A stretch of 64,000 nt of DNA from assembly GCF_027947535.2 (NCBI RefSeq), contig NZ_JAAGKO020000006.1:62001-126000 (forward strand), written 5' to 3'. Below are positions 7,804 to 16,251 of this stretch, piece after piece; the stretch's first letter is position 1, and each line of letters opens with the position of its first letter. The DNA comes from Streptantibioticus silvisoli. Lineage in GTDB: Bacteria; Actinomycetota; Actinomycetes; Streptomycetales; Streptomycetaceae. Position numbers and translations under genes: made by a program. The notes below the pieces were generated by a model. That model worked only from the letters and a program-made list of their open reading frames with translations, was not told the DNA's origin and did no database searches.

Positions 7804-8834
7804 CCGGGACCCCGCTCGCGGCGCCGGTCGCCGGAGCCGACGCGGATACCGCTGCCGCTGCCCATGCGGAGACGGATGCCGCTGTCGTTACTCACGCTCA
7901 CGCGGATGCCGTTGCCGCTACCCACACGGAGACGGATGCCGCTGCCGAATCGGATGCCGACGCCGACGCCGACGCCGACCCCGGGAGAACCGCCGACGCC
8001 GTCGCGCCGGGGCGGGAGATCTTCCTGCCGGTCGGCGCCCGCCGGCGCACGCCGCTCGGCACGATCCGCCGGCGGTTGCGGTGGCCGCTGGGGATCTACA
8101 CGACTCCGGTCCTCCTCCTGGTCGCCTGGCAGATCCTCTCCGGGACCGGTGTGCTGTCGGCGGCCTACGCCCCGGCGCCGAGCGCCATCGTGGCGAACGC
8201 CGTCGACCTGTGGCGGCAGGGCGTGCTGGGCCCTGACCTGGCCGTATCGCTGCGACGGGCCGGCCTCGGTCTGGCGCTCGGCCTGACGGTGGGCGTCACC
8301 GCCGGGGTGCTCGGCGGGCTGCTGCGCCGCGGCGAGTACCTGTTCAACGGTGTCGTGCAGGTGCTCAACACCGTCCCGCTGCTGGCGGTGCTGCCGCTGA
8401 TGATCGTGTGGTTCGGCATCGGGGAGACCACGAAGGTGCTCCTGATCTCCTTCGGCGCCGGCGTCCCGATGTACCTCAACCTGTTCGCCGCGATCCGGGG
8501 CGTGGACCAGCGGCTGATCGAGATGGCCCGGACGACGGGCGCCGGCACGTGGCGCCTGGTGAGCCGGGTGCTGGTGCCCGGCGCGCTGCCGGGGTTCCTG
8601 GTGGGGCTGCGGTTCTCCCTGGCCTACAGCGTCCTGGGACTGGTCGCCGCCGAGACGGTCAACGCGGACCAGGGCCTCGGCTTCCTCATCACCCAGGGGC
8701 AGACCTACCTCCAGACCGGCCAGGTCTTCGTCGGGCTGGCGGTCTACTCGCTCCTGGGCCTGCTCGCGGACCAGTTCGTCCGGATACTCGAACGGGTGCT
8801 GCTGCGCTGGCGCCCGGGTTATGAGGCGTCATGA
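7800..8834 (+). CDS. Sulfonate-type ABC transporter permease (SsuC/TauC-like)
   Basis: 344 residues from the ATG that overlaps the tauD-like stop. Residues from about 95 onward form a BPD_transp_1 permease with about six membrane segments and the EAA-loop signature (EMARTTGAGTWRLVSRVLVPGALPG) that contacts the ATPase. Residues 10-65 are an unusual low-complexity extension of Ala, Asp, His and Thr, encoded by repeats such as GACGCCGACGCC. SsuC proteins are normally about 250-290 residues, so this extension accounts for the extra length and is probably cytoplasmic and disordered. The gene overlaps the ATPase gene by four bases. Confidence 0.87.
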   Translation: MTGTPLAAPVAGADADTAAAAHAETDAAVVTHAHADAVAATHTETDAAAESDADADADADPGRTADAVAPGREIFLPVGARRRTPLGTIRRRLRWPLGIYTTPVLLLVAWQILSGTGVLSAAYAPAPSAIVANAVDLWRQGVLGPDLAVSLRRAGLGLALGLTVGVTAGVLGGLLRRGEYLFNGVVQVLNTVPLLAVLPLMIVWFGIGETTKVLLISFGAGVPMYLNLFAAIRGVDQRLIEMARTTGAGTWRLVSRVLVPGALPGFLVGLRFSLAYSVLGLVAAETVNADQGLGFLITQGQTYLQTGQVFVGLAVYSLLGLLADQFVRILERVLLRWRPGYEAS

Positions 8835-9562
8835 ACGTCACCGTGGCGACACGTTCGCGCCGGCAGGCCGCGGTCCGGGTCGACCAGGCCGTGCGCCGGT
8901 TCGGCGACCGCGTGGTGCTCGACCACCTGGACCTGGCGGTCGACGAGGACGAACTCGTGGTCCTGCTGGGCCCGTCGGGCTGCGGCAAGAGCACCCTGCT
9001 GAGACTGCTCGCCGGACTGGACCGGCCCGACGGCGGACGCGTGGAGGTGCCGGCCCGCCGCGCGATCGTCTTCCAGGGCGACCGGCTGCTGCCGTGGCAA
9101 CGGGTCCTGCGCAACGTCACGCTCGGCCTGCGCGGTCCGGACGCGGAGCGGCGGGGCCGCGAGGCGCTCGCCGAGGTCGGACTCTCCGGCCGCGAGCGGG
9201 CCTGGCCCAAGGAGTTGTCCGGCGGCGAGGCCCAACGGGTGTCGCTGGCACGGGCGTTGGTGGCGGAACCCGAACTCGTCCTGCTCGACGAGCCGTTCGC
9301 GGCGCTCGACGCGATCACCCGGCTGCGCATGCACGGCCTGGTGCGGGGGCTGCGCGGCCGACACCACGCGGCCATGCTGCTCGTCACGCACGACGTCGAC
9401 GAGGCCATCGCGCTGGCCGACCGGATCGTCGTCATGAGCGACGGGCGCATCGGCACCTCGCGCCTCGTCCGGCTCAGCGACACCGACCGTGAGGCGAGCG
9501 CCGCCCGCGAGGAACTGCGCTCCGCACTCCTGGACGACCTCGGCCTCGCCGGCCGCCGCTGA
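8831..9562 (+). CDS. Sulfonate-type ABC transporter ATPase (SsuB/TauB-like)
   Basis: 243 residues with a complete ABC ATPase set: Walker A GPSGCGKST near residue 47, Q-loop VFQGDRLLPW, signature LSGGEAQRVSLARAL, Walker B LVLLDEPFAALD and H-loop VTHDVDEA. The LLPW Q-loop and small size are typical of nitrate/sulfonate/taurine importers. Its ATG overlaps the permease stop by four bases (ATGA). It powers uptake through the neighbouring permease. Confidence 0.9.
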   Translation: MNVTVATRSRRQAAVRVDQAVRRFGDRVVLDHLDLAVDEDELVVLLGPSGCGKSTLLRLLAGLDRPDGGRVEVPARRAIVFQGDRLLPWQRVLRNVTLGLRGPDAERRGREALAEVGLSGRERAWPKELSGGEAQRVSLARALVAEPELVLLDEPFAALDAITRLRMHGLVRGLRGRHHAAMLLVTHDVDEAIALADRIVVMSDGRIGTSRLVRLSDTDREASAAREELRSALLDDLGLAGRR

Positions 9563-9725
9563 CCGTCCCCCGCGTATCGGGAACGCCCCGCCGACCGCCC
9601 GCCGTACCGGCCCCGTACCGGCCCCGTACCGGGGAAACCGCCGACCGCCCGCCCTGCCGGCCCCGTACCGGGAAGACCGCCGACCGTTCCCCGTACCGGG
9701 AACGACCCAGAAAGCAGTGAGAACG
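9563..9725. repeat. Imperfect CCGTACCGG repeats
   Basis: The gap between the ATPase and binding-protein genes is filled by variants of CCGTACCGG(G/CC) followed by GAAACCGCCGACCG. Frames are open through it, but the lipoprotein start at 9726 is the credible one. Confidence 0.6.
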
Positions 9726-10769
9726 ATGCCCGCAAGAACCTCCCGTGTCACCGGCGCCCTCGGCGCGGTCGCCCTCCTGAGCACCCTCGCCGCCTGCGGC
9801 GGGTCCTCCTCGGCCGCCACCCCGCTGAGCCACACCGGATCGAGCGCCGCCGCCCACCCCGAGTGGAGCAAGTACACCTTCACCATCGGCGACAACGGCG
9901 GCGACGGCGGCCAGGCGCTGTCGAAGATCACCGGCGCGTTCGCCAACGCCCCCTACAAGGTGAAGTTCGCCCGGTTCACCTTCGGCCCGCCGCTCGTGCA
10001 GGCCGCCGCCTCCGGCGACATCGACCTGGGCAGCGTCGGCGACGTGCCGCCGATCACCGGTGCCGCGAAGGAGTACGGCTTCAAGATCGTCGCCGTGGAA
10101 CGCTCCCTGCGGCCCACCCGGCCGATCGAGAACATCATCGTGCCGAAGGGCTCGCCGATCAGGACGCTCGCGGACCTCAAGGGGAAGAAACTGGCGGTAC
10201 CGCAAGGCAGTTCGGCCCACGGGCTCGCCCTGAACGCGCTCAGCAGCGTGGGCCTGACCCCCAAGGACGTGCACCTGGTCTTCCTCGACCCGGCGGCCGG
10301 CGCCACCGCGTTCGCCGGCGGCAAGGTGGACGCCTGGGCCATCTGGAACCCGCAGTCGGCACTCGCGGTCCAGCAGGGCGCGCGCATCCTGGTGAAGGGC
10401 CTCCCGCCGATCGACCAGACGAGCAGCTACTACGTCGCCAGTGACACCTCGCTGAAGGACCCCGTCAAGCGGGCCGCCCTCACCGACGTGCTGAAACGGC
10501 TGGCGGCGCAGTTCCACTGGGCGGTCCAGCACCCCGCCCAGTACGCGCAGGCGATCTCGCAGGAGGAGGGCATCCCGCTGTCCGATGCCAAGACGGTGCT
10601 GCCCACGATGGAGAGCCGGGTGACCCCGGTGGGGAAGGCGGACATCGCGGCCGAACAGCAGCTCGGCAACGCCTTTCTGACGGCTCATCAGATCAGCCGG
10701 AAGGTCGACGTCCCGGCGATCACCGACAACCTCCTCCCGGCCGGATTCGACAGCTCGAAGCCCAACTGA
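9726..10769 (+). CDS. Sulfonate-type substrate-binding lipoprotein (SsuA-like)
   Basis: 347 residues. A basic N-terminus, a hydrophobic core and the lipobox LAAC put the lipidated cysteine at residue 24. The mature part follows the SsuA/NMT1-like fold order (DLGSVGDVPPITGAAKEYGFKIVAV, then LADLKGKKLAVPQGSSAHG and AIWNPQSALAVQQGARIL), which captures aliphatic sulfonates or related anions for the ABC importer. The start at 9726 is chosen because longer frames would place the lipobox internally. The Shine-Dalgarno is poor (AAGCAGTGAGAACG). Gene order tauD-ssuC-ssuB-ssuA supports one operon despite the 163-base gap. Confidence 0.88.
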   Translation: MPARTSRVTGALGAVALLSTLAACGGSSSAATPLSHTGSSAAAHPEWSKYTFTIGDNGGDGGQALSKITGAFANAPYKVKFARFTFGPPLVQAAASGDIDLGSVGDVPPITGAAKEYGFKIVAVERSLRPTRPIENIIVPKGSPIRTLADLKGKKLAVPQGSSAHGLALNALSSVGLTPKDVHLVFLDPAAGATAFAGGKVDAWAIWNPQSALAVQQGARILVKGLPPIDQTSSYYVASDTSLKDPVKRAALTDVLKRLAAQFHWAVQHPAQYAQAISQEEGIPLSDAKTVLPTMESRVTPVGKADIAAEQQLGNAFLTAHQISRKVDVPAITDNLLPAGFDSSKPN

Positions 10770-10778
10770 GCCGGTCGT

Positions 10779-10979
10779 CCGCACGGAGCGGACAGCCGTA
10801 GCGAGCGGTCGCCCGTACGGAGCGGACGGCCGCACGCAGTGGTTGCCCGCACAGAGCGGACAGCCGCACGGAGCACACGGCCGCACGGAACAGACAGCCA
10901 CACAGAACAGCCGCACGGAACAGCCATCAGCACGGAACGGACAGCCGCACAGGACTGTCACCAGCACGGAACAGACAGG
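10779..10979. repeat. Degenerate repeat array (CGCACGGAGCGGACAGC)
   Basis: About ten imperfect copies of CCGCACGGA(G/A)C(G/A)GACAGC spaced 17-21 bases apart fill the gap between ssuA-like and monooxygenase genes. The array runs right up to the AGGAGG of the monooxygenase. It has no arms like those of a transposon and no CRISPR-like regular spacing. Confidence 0.7.
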
Positions 10980-10990
10980 AGGGCACCCCT

Positions 10991-12340
10991 GTGAGTGCCA
11001 GACGTCAGCTCCACCTCAACGCCTTCTTGATGGAAGCCGGTCACCACGAGGCGTCGTGGCGGCTCCCGGACAGCAACCCACGGGCCGATTTCGACCTGCG
11101 GCACTGGATCGAACTCGCTCAGCTGGCCGAGAGCGCCGCGTTCGACTCCCTCTTCCTCGCGGACGGCCCGGCGCTCACCGGCACCGGCGAGTTCCGGCCC
11201 CCCGGGCAACTGGACCCGCTGACGCTGCTGACCGCGCTGTCCCAGGCGACCAGCAGGATCGGGCTCATCGCGACCGTGTCGTCGACCTACAACGAGCCGT
11301 ACGACCTCGCGCGCCGGCTGGCCTCGGTCGACCACGTCAGCGGCGGCCGGGCCGGCTGGAACATCGTCACCTCGGCGGGAGCGAGCGCGGCGGCCAACTT
11401 CGGCCTGGACGGCGTTCCCGACCACGCCGGCCGCTATGCCCGCGCCGACGAGTTCCTGCGGGTCGCCAAGGCGCTGTGGGACAGCTGGGAGACGGAGGCC
11501 GTCGTCGCGGACAAGGCGTCCGGGCGGTACGCCGACCCGGCGCGACTCCACCGGCCGGACCACCGGGGCCGGTACTTCTCGGTGGCGGGCCCGCTCAACG
11601 TCGAACGGCCCCCGCAGGGCTACCCGTTGCTCGTCCAGGCCGGCTCCTCCGAGGACGGCAGGGACTTCGCGGCACGGCACGCCGAGGCGATCTTCACCGC
11701 TCACACGACCTACGAGCGGGCGGCGGACTTCTACGGTGACATCAAGGCGCGGGCCAGGGCCGCCGGCCGTGACCCGGACGGCGTGATCGTGCTGCCCGGC
11801 ATCGTCCCCTACATCGGGTCCACCCAGGCGGAGGCCCAGGCGCTGGCGCAGCAGTTCGACGACCTGCGCGTCCCGGCGTACGGGCTGCGGCAGTTGGCCG
11901 CCGTCTTCGAGACCGAACCGTCGTCGTTCGAACTCGACGAACCGCTGCCGGACTTCATCCTGGCGCGTCCCGAACTGGAGGGTGCGCAGAGCCGTTCCGA
12001 CCTGATCATCGAACTCGCGGTACGCGAGAAGCTGACGGTCCGCCAGATCATCTCCCGACTCGGGGGCGGGCGCGGCCACTTCGAGTTCATCGGCACACCC
12101 GACCAGGTGGCCGACACGATCACGGCGTGGTTCGAGGGCGGCGCTGCTGACGGGTTCAACATCATGGCACCCGCCCTGCCCTCCGGCCTGGAGACCTTCG
12201 TGGAGCACGTGCTGCCGATCCTGCGCGCCAAGGGGCTGTTCCGCGAGGCGTACGAAGGTACGACGCTGCGCGAGCACTACGGCCTCGCGGTGCCGGCCAA
12301 CCAGTTCCACCAAGCCCGCCAGCCCGACCAGGTGCACTAG
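10991..12340 (+). CDS. FMN-dependent monooxygenase, NtaA/SnaA/DszA family
   Basis: 449 residues, the normal size for this luciferase-like branch. Family landmarks are visible: the opening LHLNAFLMEAGHHEASWRLP, LFLADGPAL, TVSSTYNEPYDLARRLASVDH, SGGRAGWNIVTS, PLLVQAGSSEDGRDFAARHAEAIF, and a C-terminal RGHFEFIGTPDQVAD. Relatives are two-component oxygenases that take FMNH2 from a separate reductase and cleave C-S or C-N bonds (dibenzothiophene sulfone, nitrilotriacetate). Its position after a sulfonate importer and a TauD-like enzyme suggests desulfurisation. No flavin reductase gene is in the window. GTG 10991 follows AGGAGGG by seven bases. Confidence 0.88.
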   Translation: MSARRQLHLNAFLMEAGHHEASWRLPDSNPRADFDLRHWIELAQLAESAAFDSLFLADGPALTGTGEFRPPGQLDPLTLLTALSQATSRIGLIATVSSTYNEPYDLARRLASVDHVSGGRAGWNIVTSAGASAAANFGLDGVPDHAGRYARADEFLRVAKALWDSWETEAVVADKASGRYADPARLHRPDHRGRYFSVAGPLNVERPPQGYPLLVQAGSSEDGRDFAARHAEAIFTAHTTYERAADFYGDIKARARAAGRDPDGVIVLPGIVPYIGSTQAEAQALAQQFDDLRVPAYGLRQLAAVFETEPSSFELDEPLPDFILARPELEGAQSRSDLIIELAVREKLTVRQIISRLGGGRGHFEFIGTPDQVADTITAWFEGGAADGFNIMAPALPSGLETFVEHVLPILRAKGLFREAYEGTTLREHYGLAVPANQFHQARQPDQVH

Positions 12341-12410
12341 CGACGGCCGCCCCGAGGAAACGTTGCGCCAGAAGGGAGAGGTGATGTGCGGGGACGCCGG
12401 TGAAGAGCTC

Positions 12411-12451
12411 CTCCCCTCGCGACGGACCTGGATGGGCGGTCGCGAGGGGAG
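12411..12451. terminator. Bidirectional hairpin terminator
   Basis: A perfect 12-bp stem, CTCCCCTCGCGA paired with TCGCGAGGGGAG, around a 17-base loop, between the convergent monooxygenase and SGNH hydrolase genes. Confidence 0.8.
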
Positions 12452-12607
12452 CGTGCCGGGAGACCGACAGGACAGAGACGTTCGGGCCTCGTCGGCGGTG
12501 CGGAACGTCCGTGGTTCGGGGAGATGGGTTCGGGGCCGGGGTCAGGGCGGGGTCGGGCCGGCGTGGGAGGGGGAGTGGGAGCGGCGGAGTGGGAGTCGGT
12601 CGGGGAG

Positions 12608-13894
12608 TCAGCTCGACGGTGTCCACTGCTGGGCCGCGGTGCCGTTGCAGTCCCAGATCCTCAGCTGGGTCCCGTCCGCCGTCGTGCTGTTCGGGTCGTC
12701 CAGGCAGCGTCCGGACTGCGGATTGACCAACGCGCCGTTCGCGCCCGTCTGCCAGCGTTGCGCGCCGGTGCCGTTGCACTGCCACAGCTGGACGAGCGTG
12801 CCGTCGGCGGTGCCGCTGTCGCTCACGTCCAGGCAGCCGCCCAGCGCCCGGAGCGTCCCGCCGGCCCCGGGGACCAGCGTCCAGTCCTGCGCGGCGGTGC
12901 TGTCGCACCCGTAGAGCTGGACGTGCGTGCCGTCGGCCGTGCCGGAACCCGCCACGTCCACGCACTTCCCGGCGATGCCGGAGCGGACGGGCCCGGTGGC
13001 GGTCAGGCCGGTGGTCGCGAGCGTGGATTCCACCAGCGCCGCAGCGGCGTTCATCCCGGCCTCGTTCGGGTGGTACGAGGTACGCCCCGCCGCGACGGTG
13101 TACTTCTCCACCCAGGGGCTCGCCGAGCAGGCGTCGTGGCCGCTGCTCGCCGAGGCCAGGTCGACCAGGGTCGCGCCGGTCGCGGTCGCCGCCGTGCTGG
13201 TCGCGACGGCCAGCCGTGACGCGATGCTGTGCTCGAACGTCAACTGGTCGGCGCTGAGCGGCACTCCCGTGCACGCGCCCGAAGCGGGCAGGATGGTGAA
13301 GTAGTTGACCAGGAGCACGCGCGCCTGCGGGGCGACGGCGTGGACGGCGGTGACGACGTTCTCGATGCGGCCGGCCAGCGCGGGGAAGGTCTGGTTGATG
13401 ACGTCCTGGTCCACGCTGCCGCAGTTGGAACCGCCGCCGGTCAGGCAGGAGTAGGTGTCGAGGCTGGTGAGGTAGTCGACGTCGTTGCCGCCGATGGTGA
13501 CGGTGACGAGCTGGGTGGCGCTGGTGACGGCGTCGATCTGCGGCGGCTGCCCGGCCTGACTGTCCGTCAGCACGTTGGCCGTGGTGGCACCGCTGCAACT
13601 GGCGTCGGTGAGGTTCGCCCCGATGTCCCGGGACAGCACGCTCGCGTAGTTGGCGCCCGACCGCGCGCACGCCGTGGCCCCGGTGCCGGTCTGCGCCGGT
13701 GGGATGCCGGGGCCGGCGGCGAAGGAACTGCCCATCGCCACGTAGTTCAGACCCGAGGTGACGGCCGCGGTCCGGGTTCCGGCGGACGCTGCGCCGGCCG
13801 GCAGCACCGCGACCGCCGCGGTCGCGAGACCCACGGCGAAAAGCGCGAACCGGCTCGCGGACCGAAGTCTCCTGTTGCCATGACGAGTTCTCAC
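12608..13894 (-). CDS. Secreted SGNH hydrolase with C-terminal ricin-type lectin domain
   Basis: 428 residues in three parts. A Sec signal peptide is cleaved near AASA (residue 38). An SGNH/GDSL-type esterase domain follows, with MGSSFAAG at residues 54-61 (catalytic Ser57; the usual GDS Asp is Ser here), the GGND oxyanion block, and a late YHPNEAG block with the catalytic His. Residues from about 300 form a ricin B (CBM13) beta-trefoil with three repeats, each with a QxW-type end (AAQDW, GAQRW, AAQQW) and a CVDV/CLDV start. Such enzymes deacylate lipids or polysaccharides while docked on a glycan. GTG 13894 is chosen because GGAGG lies four bases upstream and the signal peptide starts there; longer frames add an Arg-rich non-homologous leader. 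Confidence 0.9.
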   Translation of the reverse strand: MRTRHGNRRLRSASRFALFAVGLATAAVAVLPAGAASAGTRTAAVTSGLNYVAMGSSFAAGPGIPPAQTGTGATACARSGANYASVLSRDIGANLTDASCSGATTANVLTDSQAGQPPQIDAVTSATQLVTVTIGGNDVDYLTSLDTYSCLTGGGSNCGSVDQDVINQTFPALAGRIENVVTAVHAVAPQARVLLVNYFTILPASGACTGVPLSADQLTFEHSIASRLAVATSTAATATGATLVDLASASSGHDACSASPWVEKYTVAAGRTSYHPNEAGMNAAAALVESTLATTGLTATGPVRSGIAGKCVDVAGSGTADGTHVQLYGCDSTAAQDWTLVPGAGGTLRALGGCLDVSDSGTADGTLVQLWQCNGTGAQRWQTGANGALVNPQSGRCLDDPNSTTADGTQLRIWDCNGTAAQQWTPSS

Positions 13895-14619
13895 GCCACC
13901 TCCACCGTTGGGAGCCGCTTCCGGCTCGGGGATGCTGCATGCTGATCGGCCGGCCCGAGGACGCGCGCTTCTTTCCCGCGTTCGCGGGGCTCGGGCCCTT
14001 TCGCGCGTTCGCGGCGGCCGGTCCCGTCCACACCGTGAGGCGGGTAGTCGTCCGCGGGCCGCTGAGGGGTAAGGCGGGTCGGTGCGGCGGTGCGGGCCGT
14101 GCTGGGCCGGGCGTCGTGCGCTCGCCGAGGTCCGCCGTGCGGGCCCCGGGCGACCTCGGAGTGCGTTGGCAACGTTGTCAAGTCGGAAGCTAGCAGCCCG
14201 TATGGGGCAAGCCAAGAGGGGCGACCGCAACTCGTCGCGGCAGTACCCCGCGACGAACGCGGTCCGGTGCGGGGCTTTACCGGGTCACCCGTGATCGGAC
14301 TCGCGCACGGTCGGCGGAATACGGTGCCGTCGGCAAGCGGCGGCGGCCCGGAGACGGTGGATCCGGTGACGGCGGTCGGGCCTCCGGCCTGTGCGGGAGC
14401 CGTTACGGGGATGTCGGACAGGGCGTGGACCGCCGTCACCGGGACGTCGGACGGTCCGTGGACCGCGGTGAGCGAGCCGGGCGTGCCGATGTCGGCCCGG
14501 CGGAGTCGGGGTGTGGAGTTTTTGTGTACCGGCCGGGGCGGTCGGAGTAACCGGCGGATCGTTGAGTCGTTCCACCACGAGATCAGGTGTGTGCGGGATC
14601 GCCGATTGAAGGGGTGACG
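13895..14619. other. Divergent intergenic region
   Basis: It lies between the leftward hydrolase and the rightward acetyltransferase genes. It contains a LacI-type palindrome (14166-14181) and a 33-base tandem duplication (14405-14437 and 14438-14470, units beginning ACGGGGATGTCGGACAGG and ACCGGGACGTCGGACGGT). No gene with a credible start or recognisable product was found. Confidence 0.5.
14166..14181. promoter_or_regulatory. LacI-family operator candidate
   Basis: TTGGCAACGTTGTCAA is a near-perfect 16-bp inverted repeat centred on ACGT, the classical arrangement for LacI-family carbohydrate regulators in Streptomyces. On the minus strand its first bases read TTGACA, a good -35 for the lectin-bearing hydrolase about 270 bases downstream. 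The regulator is not in the window. Confidence 0.5.
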
Positions 14620-15420
14620 ATGAGCGGTCTTTCGGAGTCGATCGAATCCATGGAGCAACTCGGCTTGGTCTGGCGGGAGATGGTGCTCGACCGGACGGCG
14701 GACGCGGATGTGCGGGATCTGCCGGGCATCGCCGTTCGCTGGGCCGACTGCGAGTTCGGTTTCTGGAACTGCGTCGCGCTGACCGATGTCGGCGCGGACC
14801 CGGAACTCCTCGGACTGCGCCTGGGCCAGGCGGTGGACATCATGCGCTCGAAGAACCGCCCCGGTTTCCTGTGGGTCTTCGAGGACCTGCTCGACGCCCC
14901 GGCGCGTACGGCGTTGCAGGCGGCGGCCGAGCGGGCCGGTCTCGAATACGCCTTCCCCGCCACCGGTATGGCCGCGGACCCGCTCGCCCTGCCCGAACCC
15001 GCCCACCCCGACCTCACGTTCGCGCGCGTGACCACCGAAGCGGACCTGCGCGCCTACGCGGACATCAACGCGCGCGCCTACGGCCTCCCGCTCGCATCCG
15101 CGCGCGACGGCCTCCTCGGCTCCACGCTGTGGAAGCGCGACGCGCACGCCTACTTGGGCCTGCGGGCCGGCGTCCCGGTGACCTGCGCCGGCGCGATCCC
15201 GGCGGACGGCCGCCTGTTCGTCGCCCTCGTCGCCACGGACCCGCAGTGGCAAGGCAAGGGCTACGCCGAGGCGGTGACCCGCAAGGCGCTGTACGAGGCA
15301 GCCCTGGCCACCGGCCTCACCCGCGCCATCCTGCACGCCACCGCCGCCGGCGCGCCGGTCTACCCACGCATCGGCTTCACCCCGAACACCCCGATGCGCT
15401 TCTACGGCTTGAAGGGGTGA
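14620..15420 (+). CDS. GNAT-family N-acetyltransferase
   Basis: 266 residues. The C-terminal half (about 130-266) is a GNAT domain: a motif A stretch VATDPQWQGKGYAEAVTRKAL carries the Q-x-x-G-x-G acetyl-CoA pyrophosphate loop, and the end reads GAPVYPRIGFTPN, the usual 'Y.RLGF' strand. The N-terminal half is unassigned and resembles the degenerate GNAT repeat seen in tandem-domain members. ATG 14620, just after GAAGGGG, is preferred over an in-frame GTG 33 bases upstream. The substrate is unknown and the gene stands alone. Confidence 0.8.
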   Translation: MSGLSESIESMEQLGLVWREMVLDRTADADVRDLPGIAVRWADCEFGFWNCVALTDVGADPELLGLRLGQAVDIMRSKNRPGFLWVFEDLLDAPARTALQAAAERAGLEYAFPATGMAADPLALPEPAHPDLTFARVTTEADLRAYADINARAYGLPLASARDGLLGSTLWKRDAHAYLGLRAGVPVTCAGAIPADGRLFVALVATDPQWQGKGYAEAVTRKALYEAALATGLTRAILHATAAGAPVYPRIGFTPNTPMRFYGLKG

Positions 15421-15759
15421 TTGGGGGCACGGGTGCGGCACGTGCCTCGCCCGTACCGATCGCGACATCGAGCACCGCGGACAGCAGGTGACCGCACTGG
15501 AAGCGGTCGTGGCCGACCCACTCTGCCCGCCCATTCGGCACGCCAGGACAGGACAGGACACGGAGGCGGCCAAGGTCCGGGTCATCCCCCGACGATGCTT
15601 CGCGCCCTGAGCTACTGGCATTGCCGGAGGTCATTGCACGCACCAGGGCCACCGCGCGCAAGGTGCTCACGCACTGGTCGGAAGACAGGGAGCGCGGTGT
15701 CGTGGACAGTGGCTTCTGCTGCGATCCGGCTTTCCGCGCCTCATGAGCATCGCTTCGAC

Positions 15760-15790
15760 AGCCGCCCGTGAGCGGAACACACGGGCGGCT
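15760..15790. terminator. Hairpin, likely terminator
   Basis: An 11-bp perfect stem, AGCCGCCCGTG paired with CACGGGCGGCT, with a 9-base loop. It is 340 bases past the acetyltransferase stop and directly after a short orphan reading frame. Confidence 0.6.
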
Positions 15791-15937
15791 CCTGCCTGTC
15801 CGTCGCGATCGCCTTCGGCTTCCTCCACAGCCGGACTGACGCCAGCGTGCCGCGGTCGGTCGGTCGGTCTGGCTGTCGCCGGCCGTGACGGCCGCGGTAT
15901 TCGCGATGATGTTCTACCGCTACTGCCCGACGGAGTG

Positions 15938-15969
15938 AGCAACGGGGCCGCGTACGCAGCCCCGTTGCT
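15938..15969. terminator. Hairpin terminator
   Basis: An 11-bp perfect stem, AGCAACGGGGC paired with GCCCCGTTGCT, around a 10-base loop. It starts on the stop codon of a short orphan frame (FYRYCPTE) and is followed by AAATCA. Confidence 0.65.
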
Positions 15970-16251
15970 AAATCACCGGATTGGCGAGGAACCGCCCCGC
16001 TCTGCAGTTCGACGTCGCCCCGTTGCGGGCCACCCGACGGCCCGCCCCGGCCTCTTCAGGCCCGGAGGCGGGGCCATTTCAGTACGTCACGCGAGGAAAA
16101 ACCCTGACCGAGGATCAGTTTCGGTCGGTATTGCGGCCCGAATAAACGTTTCGTCGGACTCGGGGTCAGGTGATGGACGCGAAGAGTGGAGCCGAGCCGG
16201 ATGGGCGGATTTCCTCAGGGGTAGGCAGTTGACACGATCGAAGGGGAGGCC

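Larger units (their letters stand above)
15421..16251. other. Gene-free interval with two hairpins
   Basis: Contains two strong hairpins listed separately. Short open stretches end in SGFCCDPAFRAS (stop at about 15746) and VFAMMFYRYCPTE (stop at 15936-15938); both look like 3' ends of genes that have been lost, and I could not identify either. TTGACA at 16228-16233 has no partner -10 at the right distance. This may be an insertion or deletion scar preceding the 16.2-kb gene pair. Confidence 0.4.

Noticed and set aside
10779-10979. CRISPR array
   Set aside because: Repeats are degenerate and 17-21 bases apart with no unique spacers, and no cas genes are nearby.
15500-15938. Short frames ending SGFCCDPAFRAS and FYRYCPTE as small genes
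   Set aside because: No credible start or ribosome binding site, and in-frame stops cut them to under 50 codons. They are better seen as remnants.
16228-16233. TTGACA as the -35 of the small acidic protein gene
   Set aside because: No -10-like hexamer occurs 16-19 bases downstream; the position would fall on the start codon.
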